This document shows positions 1 to 4,806 of a stretch of 6,994 nt of DNA, one piece after another. Source of the stretch: CAZIVO01 sp964542765. GTDB taxonomy: Bacteria > Planctomycetota > UBA1135 > UBA2386. The stretch spans positions 1-6,994 of the forward strand of contig CAZIVO010000147.1 in NCBI GenBank assembly GCA_964542765.1, written 5' to 3'. The notes under the pieces were generated by a model that worked only from the letters and a program-made list of their open reading frames with translations, had not been told where the DNA came from and did no database searches. Position numbers and translations under genes: made by a program. Within the stretch, counting starts at the first letter, position 1. Every line of letters begins with the position of its first letter.

Positions 1-433
1 TGACGAGACCAGCATCAGGAAGCCCGATCACGTAGTCGCACTTGCCGTCGATTTGACAGGTGCTGCTGACGATCTTGGCCAGTTCACGGGCTTCATCGTA
101 GTAGGAGGACTTCTTGATGACGTTCTCGGCGATCCTGACATTTCGCTGCAGATCGGCGTCATCGGGGGATGCCGCCAGCGCTGCCTGGGCCTGAGCGAGT
201 TGCTTTTCTCCGTCTTCTCGGCTCAGTATCCGGGTGCCGCCAAAAACGACGATGGTCGATTCGACACCTTCTTCGGTCTGGACCAGTTCGGGCTTGAGCA
301 GTTCGAGTTCCAGCCGTACCGGGCGGAGTTCATCCCTGCCCATGAAATCGGGGTCGAGGTGGGCTTGTCGGTAGGAGGGAGAGGCTTTCAGGGCCTCTAT
401 TCTCTGTTTTCGGTCCTTGTCATTGCTGGCCAT
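1..433 (-). CDS. LOG-family (TIGR00730-like) Rossmann-fold protein, C-terminus cut by window edge
   Basis: 144 codons are visible from the ATG at 433; the rest lies beyond the left edge. The N-terminal half has features of the larger LOG-type ('lysine decarboxylase-like') proteins: a charged leader, then RPVRLELELLKPEL (residues 37-50), the first Rossmann strand STIVVFGGTRI (59-69, where the family usually has VFGS-R), a helical stretch, and KKSSYYDEARELAKIVSS (107-124). The family hallmarks GGGPGIMEA and PGGxGTxxE would lie further downstream and cannot be checked. Some LOG proteins release cytokinin-like bases from nucleotide monophosphates; long members such as this have no settled role, so a nucleotide-binding cytosolic enzyme is as far as I go. 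The frame stays open upstream of 433 and no strong Shine-Dalgarno is visible; the ATG fits the family N-terminus best. It is divergent from the EboE gene. The forward-strand frame over the same region is a shadow. Confidence 0.82.
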   Translation of the reverse strand, partial: MASNDKDRKQRIEALKASPSYRQAHLDPDFMGRDELRPVRLELELLKPELVQTEEGVESTIVVFGGTRILSREDGEKQLAQAQAALAASPDDADLQRNVRIAENVIKKSSYYDEARELAKIVSSTCQIDGKCDYVIGLPDAGLV

Positions 434-504
434 CAGCGGAAGCCTAACTCTGTTGGGCGGGATCTCTACCCCGCAATTCCTGTTCACGCATAAACTGAAG
501 TCGC
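434..504. promoter_or_regulatory. Divergent intergenic region with small palindrome
   Basis: These 71 bases separate two divergent start codons and must hold the start signals of at least one gene unless both are read from further away. The visible element is a dyad, GCGGG at 457-461 and CCCGC at 470-474, around an 8-base centre; it could be an operator. I see no convincing -35/-10 pair on either strand. A weak GAAG at 497-500 is the only ribosome-binding candidate for the plus-strand gene. Confidence 0.35.
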
Positions 505-1626
505 ATGACCACACGCCGCCTCACCTATTGTGGCAATGTCCACGCCGCCGAGACCTTCGAGACCTGGATCGAGTCGGTCGAGGCCTTCAGCGTTGCGATT
601 GCCGCAGGCCGGCAGCAGCCTTTCGGGCTGGGTGCGTGGTGGAATGCGTCAACAGCACGGAGGCTGGCTCACGATGAGACCGCGCGTCATCGGGTGCGGT
701 CCTTGCTCGACGATCATGGCTTGACGATATGGACACTCAATGTCTTCCCGTATGGAGAATTCCATGCCGGCCGCGTGAAGACCGAGGTTTATCGGCCGGA
801 CTGGTCTTCTACCGAGCGCCTCGATTACACCCGGCATGCGGCCGAAGCTCTTGGCGGATTGCTATCGCCGGGCGCCTCCATTCCCTTGTCTACATTGCCG
901 CTGGGCTATGCCGAGGGTGACTTGCATGCGATGGCGGAGAACCTCGCCCAAGTTGCTGGAACCCTGGCTGATATCGAAGCTCGCACCGGGGTTCATCAGA
1001 TCCTCTTGCTCGAGCCGGAACCATTCTGTTTGGTCGAGACGGTGGGCCAGGCGGCGGCTTTTCTCGAGGATCGTTTGTTCGAGCCGGGCGATGGGTCCCT
1101 GCCCGAGGATGTGCTGCGGCGGCACCTCGGTGTTTGCGTTGACCTGTGTCACCTTGCTGTCGTTGGCGAAGATCCGCTGCTGGCGATGGCTGACCTGTCA
1201 TCCCGCGGCATCCGTTTCGACAAGATTCAGCTGTCCTCCTGTCTGGAGGTGAGAGATCCGGCGACGGGACTCGACCGCTTGCTGGCGTTCGACGAACCGC
1301 GATATCTGCACCAGACCGTGTCCGCCGATGGCAAGCGGGCCCTGGATCTCGATGAGGTGAGGTCGGCGCGCCAGGACTGGGAGGGTGCCGAGAGCATTCG
1401 CACGCACTTCCACATGCCGTTGTTCTGGGACGAGGAAGGAGCCTTCGGATCGACTCGCCGCGAGGTCGAGCGCGTCATCCGCGGGCTCGAAGACCCCATG
1501 CCCTTGCTCGAGATCGAAACCTACACCTGGTCGGTGCTCGAAGATCTCGAAATGGAGTCGGGAGGTCTCGTCGACGGAATTCGTCGGGAATTTGCCTTTG
1601 TAGACGGCTTGCTCGATGGAGAGTAG
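505..1626 (+). CDS. eboE: EboE-type metabolite traffic protein, xylose-isomerase-like TIM barrel
   Basis: 373 residues, close to the family length and complete at both ends. Family features in order: LTYCGNVHAAETFETW (6-21), QPFGLGAWWNA (38-48), HGLTIWTLNVFPYGEFH (71-87), VYRPDWSSTERLDYT (95-109), the loop LSTLPLGY (128-135), LLLEPEP (167-173), CVDLCH (211-216), THFHMPLFW (300-308) and LLEIETYTWSVL (334-345). The acidic and histidine residues E170, E172, D213, H216, H301, H303 and E336 lie where AP-endonuclease-2/xylose-isomerase barrels hold their metal. EboE belongs to the Ebo set, which in cyanobacteria is tied to moving a scytonemin precursor towards the periplasm and elsewhere to isoprenoid-related chemistry; the exact reaction is unknown. 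No other ebo gene is in the window, though the neighbourhood ends at the left edge. The ATG at 505 puts the conserved LTYC motif at residue 6, as expected. Lower-GC DNA begins directly after the TAG. Confidence 0.85.
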   Translation: MTTRRLTYCGNVHAAETFETWIESVEAFSVAIAAGRQQPFGLGAWWNASTARRLAHDETARHRVRSLLDDHGLTIWTLNVFPYGEFHAGRVKTEVYRPDWSSTERLDYTRHAAEALGGLLSPGASIPLSTLPLGYAEGDLHAMAENLAQVAGTLADIEARTGVHQILLLEPEPFCLVETVGQAAAFLEDRLFEPGDGSLPEDVLRRHLGVCVDLCHLAVVGEDPLLAMADLSSRGIRFDKIQLSSCLEVRDPATGLDRLLAFDEPRYLHQTVSADGKRALDLDEVRSARQDWEGAESIRTHFHMPLFWDEEGAFGSTRREVERVIRGLEDPMPLLEIETYTWSVLEDLEMESGGLVDGIRREFAFVDGLLDGE

Positions 1627-1821
1627 GCGGGCGGGCTCTATGCCCTCCATAAAGTGCCCTTCAAGGAGCTTCTCACCCATGGGGAATACATAGGGCTTCC
1701 AAGCCACAGAGAGGTGCTTAGGAAAGAGATTCTACGCAGGGTAGCGAAAGACCTTCTTCCCCCTGGAGAGCTAAAGGAAGCCCAGGATTGGCTGTCATCA
1801 GAGGAGGAATCTGATGGGTGA
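1627..1821 (+). pseudogene. 5'-truncated open frame (C-terminal remnant), unknown family
   Basis: From the codon after the EboE stop, the same frame stays open for 64 codons to a TGA at 1819-1821. The encoded peptide looks protein-like: charged and helical, with HGEYIGLPSHREVLRKEI, then VAKDLLPPGELKEAQDWL, ending SSEEESDG. There is no in-frame ATG; only GTG at 1654 and GTG at 1714 could start it, and neither has a usable ribosome site. Its end overlaps the next gene by 8 bases, and its SSEEE codons supply the next gene's Shine-Dalgarno, the arrangement of a genuine upstream partner in an operon. I infer the tail of a gene whose front was lost when this DNA was joined to the EboE block. Alternatives are a 55-residue GTG-started protein or a chance open frame. 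I recognise no family. Confidence 0.38.
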
Positions 1822-2080
1822 ACTTTACAAGCTGCTGTGGGAGCAGAAACACAAGCTTGCCCAAGCCCAGGTTGACAACCTTCGCTTTCAATTGGCCAAT
1901 AAGAAGAAAGAGAGAGTTGATAGGGGTCGCATGAGAACAGTGTTTGGGATCCCCCTCAACACATCAGGTGAGTTTGAGAAGCGAGACAACGAACTCTCTG
2001 ACCTGGATATGCAGATTGCAGACTTAGAAGCGAAATTAGAAGCAGCCCGCGATGCAGAAAAACGGGGTAGGGGGAGATAA
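1814..2080 (+). CDS. Small helical-hairpin (coiled-coil) protein, unknown function
   Basis: 88 residues, starting at an ATG with a textbook Shine-Dalgarno: GAGGAGGA at 1801-1808, five bases upstream. Two long polar helices are evident: residues 2-38, alternating hydrophobics with K, Q and E, and 53-84, with heptad-like LSDLDMQIADLEAKLEAARD. A short non-helical linker containing FGIPLNTSG (44-52) separates them, so an antiparallel helical hairpin is likely. The tail is strongly basic (KRGRGR). No signal peptide, membrane segment or catalytic motif is seen, so it is probably cytosolic and structural or a partner protein. It overlaps the preceding open fragment by 8 bases, suggesting translational coupling. 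Codons AGA, AGG, AAA and TTA are more frequent than in the GC-rich neighbours, pointing to different ancestry. Family not recognised; that it is a gene is fairly secure from start signal and composition. Confidence 0.68.
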   Translation: MGELYKLLWEQKHKLAQAQVDNLRFQLANKKKERVDRGRMRTVFGIPLNTSGEFEKRDNELSDLDMQIADLEAKLEAARDAEKRGRGR

Positions 2081-2110
2081 CCAAAAGGATCAAAACAGGG
2101 TGAACACTGC

Positions 2111-2130
2111 TCACTCCTACTCACTCCTGC
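2111..2130. repeat. 10-base tandem repeat, two copies
   Basis: TCACTCCTAC is followed at once by TCACTCCTGC, differing at one base. It lies 30 bases past the stop of the small helical gene. A related CACT-rich stretch follows at 2141-2153. No coding sense is evident. Confidence 0.7.
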
Positions 2131-2301
2131 GGACTAATGCCGACTCACTGAGCTAAATAGATCAGAGGTTCTGTTTAGGAATCACACCCGATTCAGCACG
2201 GAAGGCTTCGCCAAGAGGACAAGTTGAAGTGTTCTCAGGACTCTCGCTTGAAGGATGCATGATTATTTCCCTCACAAAAAACGCGGATATCCCTTCTGGA
2301 G

Positions 2302-2326
2302 GGCTCCTATAGAGGCTCCTATAGAG
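2302..2326. repeat. 12-base tandem repeat, two copies (GGCTCCTATAGA)
   Basis: Two perfect copies of GGCTCCTATAGA stand head to tail at 2302-2313 and 2314-2325, near the centre of the 244-base inverted repeat. The GCTCC core and 12-base period recur at 2622-2657. Confidence 0.8.
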
Positions 2327-2336
2327 TTGAGCCCTC

Positions 2337-2376
2337 ACAAAAAACCGCGCCCGTAAGAATCATGTATCCCCTTCCC
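2337..2376 (+). repeat. Dispersed repeat, copy 1 (GTAAGAATCATGT module)
   Basis: ACAAAAAAC, a short variable GC-rich spacer, GTAAGAATCATGT (2353-2365), then TCC-CT-CCC. The same series recurs at 2539-2576 and, in inverted and weaker form, at about 2253-2267. It overlaps the inner arm of the 244-base inverted repeat. Confidence 0.75.
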
Positions 2377-2538
2377 GGAATCCCTCCAACTTATCCTCTT
2401 GGCGAAGCCTTTCGTGCTGAATTGGGTGGCCTGCTCTATCAACGCATCAGCATCAGTTATTCTTTCGCAGCCGACCGAAAGGGAGGCTGCTACACATGAT
2501 CATCTTTGGTAACTCCCTGTGGTAAAGGAGTTTGGCAG

Positions 2539-2576
2539 ACAAAAAACGTGTTGTAAGAATCATGTTTCCTCTCCCC
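2539..2576 (+). repeat. Dispersed repeat, copy 2 (GTAAGAATCATGT module)
   Basis: The order is the same as in copy 1: ACAAAAAAC, spacer, GTAAGAATCATGT (2553-2565), TTCCTCTCCCC. The 13-base core is identical and starts exactly 200 bases after that of copy 1. This copy is outside the large inverted repeat and has no long partner arm. Confidence 0.75.
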
Positions 2577-2621
2577 AAGCCCCCTCACACGTAGGGTCTC
2601 GCCATTTCTTGGACTCCTAAA

Positions 2622-2657
2622 GTGCTCCACTGAGAGCTCCACTGAGTGCTCCATTCT
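2622..2657. repeat. 12-base tandem repeat, three copies (GTGCTCCACTGA)
   Basis: GTGCTCCACTGA (2622-2633), GAGCTCCACTGA (2634-2645) and GTGCTCCATTCT (2646-2657) follow head to tail, and a further GTGCT begins at 2658. The third copy is diverged. The unit carries an in-frame stop in one reading frame and shows no coding sense. It shares period and GCTCC core with 2302-2325. Confidence 0.8.
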
Positions 2658-2702
2658 GTGCTACCAGTTCTCGCTTTCTCTGGTGAACTGATACGAACTC
2701 AA

Positions 2703-2745
2703 AAGCCCTAAAAACCAACACAAGTGCGTGTGATTTTCAGGGCTT
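2703..2745. repeat. Long hairpin with AAGCCCT / AGGGCTT ends
   Basis: AAGCCCT at 2703-2709 pairs with AGGGCTT at 2739-2745, and pairing continues inward through AAAA/TTTT to CAACAC and GTGTG around a small loop; two transition-type mismatches interrupt it. On the plus strand no T-tract follows, so it is not an ordinary intrinsic terminator. On the minus strand only TTTT follows and there is no gene to terminate. Confidence 0.7.
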
Positions 2746-2768
2746 AGATAGCGATAGGGAGAGAGGCT
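2725..2768 (+). repeat. Dispersed repeat shared with 4466-4503
   Basis: TGCGTGTGA, then GGGCTT, then a purine-rich run ending AGAGAGGCT, occur here in that order over 44 bases. The same three blocks recur in the same order over 38 bases at 4466-4503. Each copy is followed within tens of bases by an AATTAG motif and then by a gene start. Confidence 0.5.
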
Positions 2769-2792
2769 GTCGCTCAGTGAAAACAGGGTCTT

Positions 2793-2851
2793 CTTACCTA
2801 ATAATTAGGCTCAGAGGACTCTTATTCTTCTGAGCCTAATTTCTAGGCAAG
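2793..2851. repeat. 23-base inverted repeat upstream of the DUF819 gene
   Basis: The left arm 2793-2815 matches the reverse complement of the right arm 2829-2851 at 20 of 23 positions; the inner eleven, TTAGGCTCAGA against TCTGAGCCTAA, are perfect. The loop is 13 bases (2816-2828). It lies 88 bases before the next start codon. It could be an operator or an RNA hairpin; only three Ts follow, so termination is unlikely. The right part (2819-2840) is repeated upstream of the ABC operon. Confidence 0.75.
2819..2840 (+). repeat. 22-base repeat, copy 1
   Basis: CTCTTATTCTTCTGAGCCTAAT matches 4950-4971 at 19 of 22 positions, the first ten bases being identical. It lies at the right-hand end of this lower-GC stretch, just before GC-rich coding DNA resumes. 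Confidence 0.7.
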
Positions 2852-2939
2852 AATCCTGTGCTGGTCCCATCATTCGCAACACTGCTGGGGCGCAAGGTGT
2901 CGTCTGGCTGGCAGGCTTCTTGCTAGCATTCTGGCTGCC

Positions 2940-4346
2940 ATGGACAAGATCGTTTCCGCGACCCCTCTCATCACCAACGACGCCGTCGTCCTCGGCATGT
3001 TGATCGCGCTCCTCGCGGTGATCTTCAAGACCGTGTCGATGTCGCAGTTCAAGAAGTTCTACGGTGTCGTTCCGTCGCTGCTGCTGTGCTACTTCCTGCC
3101 GTCGCTCCTCAATACGGCGGGGGTCATCTCGCCGGGGTGGATCGATCTGCCGCAGGCGCTGGCGCACCTGTCCTCTCTGGGACACAACACCTCCTCGCTG
3201 CAGTCTGTCCACGACCTCAAGCTGTTCGTCGCGGAGCACGGGATCGACTTCAACAAGGAGCTCAAGCAGTTCGCTGGGGTCTCGCAGCTGTACTTCGTGG
3301 CGTCGCGGTACCTGCTGCCGGCCTGTCTCGTCCTGTTGACGATGAGCATCGACCTGCGCGAAGTCCTGCGGCTGGGTCCCAAAGCCCTGATCATGTTCGG
3401 GACGGCGACGGTCGGGGTCGTGCTCGGCGGTCCGTTGGCGATCCTGCTCACGAACTGGGTGGCGCCCGAGGTCATCCACCCTGCCGACGGCGAGCAGGTG
3501 TGGCGCGGCATGACGACCGTGGCTGGGAGTTGGATCGGCGGGGGCGCCAACCAGGCGGCGATGTACGAGATGTGGGGCACGCCGGAGAACCCGATCAGCA
3601 GCAAGATGTACGGCATCATGATCACCATCGACGTGATCGTGGCGGAGGTCTGGATGGTGTTCCTGCTGCTGGGTGTCGGGCGGGCGGAGGCGATCGACCG
3701 CAAGTTCAAGGCCGACGCGTCCGCGGTGAATGCGCTCAAGGAACACATGCAGGCGTTCAGCGAGCGCATCGCGCGGATCCCGACCTTTACGGACCTGATG
3801 ATCATCCTGGGGGTCGCGTTCACGGCGACTGGCTTCGCCCACTTCGTCGCGGATACGGTGGCGCCGTGGATCAAGGAGACCGCGCCCGTGCTCGCCAAGT
3901 TCAGCCTGACGTCCGGGTTCTTCTGGCTGATCGTGACGGCGACGACGATCGGCTTGATCCTGTCGTTTACCAAGGCGCGGGAGATGGAGGGTGCCGGGGC
4001 CTCCAAGATTGGCACGGTGTTCATCTACATTCTCGTCGCGACGATCGGCATGAAGATGAACGTCATGGAGATCTTCGACCACCCGGGCCTGTTCGCGGTC
4101 GGTGGGATCTGGATGGCGTTCCACGTCGGGTTGTTGTGCCTGGTGGGCTGGCTCATCAAGGCGCCGTACTTCTTCCTCGCGGTGGGCTCCAAGGCGAACA
4201 TCGGCGGCGCGGCGTCCGCGCCGGTCGTCGCCGCGGCGTTCCACCCGTCACTCGCGCCCGTCGGCGTGTTGCTCGCGGTGCTGGGCTACGCACTGGGTAC
4301 GTACGGTGCGTGGCTTTGCGGTGTCTTGATGCAGGCGGCGTACTGA
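2940..4346 (+). CDS. DUF819-family (YjcL-like) polytopic inner-membrane protein, putative transporter
   Basis: 468 residues, slightly long for the family because of an insert at about 62-112 between the early helices. Family features: LITNDAVVLG (10-19), FKKFYGVVPSLLLCYFLPSLLNT (37-59), YFVASRYLLPACLVLLTMSIDL (118-139), LGPKALIMFGTATVGVVLGGP (145-165), GSWIGGGANQAAM (196-208), FSLTSGFFWL (321-330), GAGASKIGTVF (361-371) and GSKANIGGAASAPVVAAAFHP (416-436). About ten or eleven hydrophobic segments fit membrane helices. The two glycine-rich stretches, one per half, resemble the paired discontinuous helices of inverted-repeat secondary transporters such as GltS, which is where I would place it; the substrate is unknown. 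The ATG at 2940 gives a short leader as in homologues, but no Shine-Dalgarno precedes it. No partner gene is adjacent. Codon use is the most GC-rich in the window. Long frames on the other strand are shadows. Confidence 0.87.
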   Translation: MDKIVSATPLITNDAVVLGMLIALLAVIFKTVSMSQFKKFYGVVPSLLLCYFLPSLLNTAGVISPGWIDLPQALAHLSSLGHNTSSLQSVHDLKLFVAEHGIDFNKELKQFAGVSQLYFVASRYLLPACLVLLTMSIDLREVLRLGPKALIMFGTATVGVVLGGPLAILLTNWVAPEVIHPADGEQVWRGMTTVAGSWIGGGANQAAMYEMWGTPENPISSKMYGIMITIDVIVAEVWMVFLLLGVGRAEAIDRKFKADASAVNALKEHMQAFSERIARIPTFTDLMIILGVAFTATGFAHFVADTVAPWIKETAPVLAKFSLTSGFFWLIVTATTIGLILSFTKAREMEGAGASKIGTVFIYILVATIGMKMNVMEIFDHPGLFAVGGIWMAFHVGLLCLVGWLIKAPYFFLAVGSKANIGGAASAPVVAAAFHPSLAPVGVLLAVLGYALGTYGAWLCGVLMQAAY

Positions 4347-4363
4347 GTAGTCGAGGCGCGTCC

Positions 4364-4474
4364 GTTGAGTTGATCGTGATTTGGGGTGGCTTCTTTCTTT
4401 TCAAAGCCCTGACCAAGCCCAAATCAGACACCACCAGTCAGGAGTCCCAAGAAATGCTGAGACACTGCGTGTGA
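4364..4474 (+). pseudogene. Short open fragment: one hydrophobic segment plus polar tail
   Basis: Immediately after the DUF819 gene, lower-GC DNA carries an open frame ending in TGA at 4472-4474. It reads VELIVIWGGFFLFKAL and then a polar tail, KPKSDTTSQESQEML. It resembles the C-terminal end of a membrane protein. There is no in-frame ATG before residue 31; TTG at 4370 or GTG at 4376 would give a 35- or 33-residue peptide without a good ribosome site. As after the EboE gene, the lower-GC stretch seems to begin inside a coding sequence. It may be a remnant, a tiny membrane peptide or chance; composition is the only support. Confidence 0.25.
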
Positions 4475-4503
4475 GGGGCTTTAGGGCAAGGAAGAGAGAG
4501 GCT
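4466..4503 (+). repeat. Dispersed repeat shared with 2725-2768
   Basis: TGCGTGTGA, GGGGCTTTAG and a purine run ending AGAGAGGCT appear in the same order as at 2725-2768. The first block overlaps the stop of the short open fragment. An AATTAGA motif follows at 4516-4522, ahead of the small coiled-coil gene. Confidence 0.5.
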
Positions 4504-4542
4504 CATTTACGCGATAATTAGAGAGCCTGTAGGATGCTCTGC

Positions 4543-4806
4543 ATGGAAAAACACCGAAGAGCATTGCCTGTTCTCACCTTCTTGATTGCTACTGCTGCTC
4601 TTCTCTTGGCTTTGGGGACCACCCTGGAAGAAGAGGAGGTTAGAGACAGGATCGAAGATCTTGAGCAGAGGGTAGAGAGCCTTGACACAAACTGGCGAGA
4701 CATGGCGACATTCGCCCAGTTTGAGACGCTTTCTTCCAAAATGAACGATTTTGAACCCAAGATGATGAGTCTTGAGGCGAAGGTGAAACTCCTTGAACGC
4801 AGGTGA
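4543..4806 (+). CDS. Small membrane-anchored coiled-coil protein, unknown function
   Basis: 87 residues from the ATG at 4543, which has AGGA at 4531-4534 eight bases upstream; an in-frame ATG at 4534 would add three residues but overlaps that ribosome site. The N-terminus is a short basic leader (MEKHRR) followed by a hydrophobic segment at 7-25 (ALPVLTFLIATAALLLALG). This suits a signal anchor, leaving the rest probably periplasmic. From residue 28 it is highly charged and helical with heptad-like spacing: EEEEVRDRIEDLEQRVESL (29-47), then METLSSK-like and SLEAKVKLLER segments to the end, with a possible break at 48-56. No enzyme motif is seen. It resembles a short tether or oligomerising scaffold rather than an enzyme. 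It stands alone between repeat-bearing gaps, with lower GC than its neighbours. Family not recognised. Confidence 0.62.
   Translation: MEKHRRALPVLTFLIATAALLLALGTTLEEEEVRDRIEDLEQRVESLDTNWRDMATFAQFETLSSKMNDFEPKMMSLEAKVKLLERR

Larger units (their letters stand above)
2185..2428. repeat. Long inverted repeat, 42-base arms, 244 bases overall
   Basis: The left arm 2185-2226 (CACCCGATTCAGCACGG...) is the reverse complement of the right arm 2387-2428 (...TTCGTGCTGAATTGGGTG) at 39 of 42 positions. Of the three mismatches, two would be G·U wobbles in a plus-strand RNA and one an A·C. A second, weaker pair lies inside: GGATGCATGATTATT near 2253-2267 against the reverse complement of GTAAGAATCATGTATCC at 2353-2369. 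Within the loop, CTCACAAAAAAC-CGCG sequences occur as direct copies near 2271-2285 and 2335-2349. No transposase frame and no clear target duplication flank it. It could be a miniature inverted-repeat element, a cruciform-forming site, or the DNA of a long RNA hairpin. Confidence 0.85.
2081..2939. other. Gene-free, lower-GC, repeat-rich interval
   Basis: I find no credible coding frame on either strand across about 860 bases. The interval is packed with short repeats and dyads, the larger of which are listed separately. Smaller ones are GCAGCC at 2467-2472 with GGCTGC at 2485-2490, AACTCC at 2511-2516 with GGAGTT at 2527-2532, and CAGTTC with GAACTG around 2667-2690. Base composition returns to GC-rich from about 2880, just before the next gene. 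The stretch could hold a structured RNA, decayed mobile DNA or regulatory sites. I see no tRNA, CRISPR array or intrinsic terminator with a good T-tract. Confidence 0.7.

Noticed and set aside
53..493. 146-codon forward frame at the left end
   Set aside because: The reverse strand encodes a recognisable LOG-family N-terminus; the forward frame is its shadow.
1679..1693. Start codon ATG at 1679 preceded by AAGGAG
   Set aside because: The ribosome site is about 10 bases away and looks plausible, but the frame meets TAG after four codons.
2703..2745. Intrinsic terminator
   Set aside because: The plus strand has no T-tract after the hairpin; the minus strand has four Ts but no gene upstream to terminate.
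2793..2851. Integron attC site
   Set aside because: The dyad is attractive, but the RYYYAAC and GTTRRRY core sequences are absent and no integrase is in the window.
2811..4244. 477-codon open frame on the minus strand opposite the DUF819 gene
   Set aside because: It is rich in Arg, Asp, His and Gln with no domain or membrane logic, the usual antisense shadow of a GC-rich gene, and the forward frame is a clear family match.
3086..4363. Second long forward frame overlapping the DUF819 gene
   Set aside because: Gly/Arg/Asp/His-rich shadow in a shifted frame; only its tail beyond 4364 lies outside the real gene and is treated separately.
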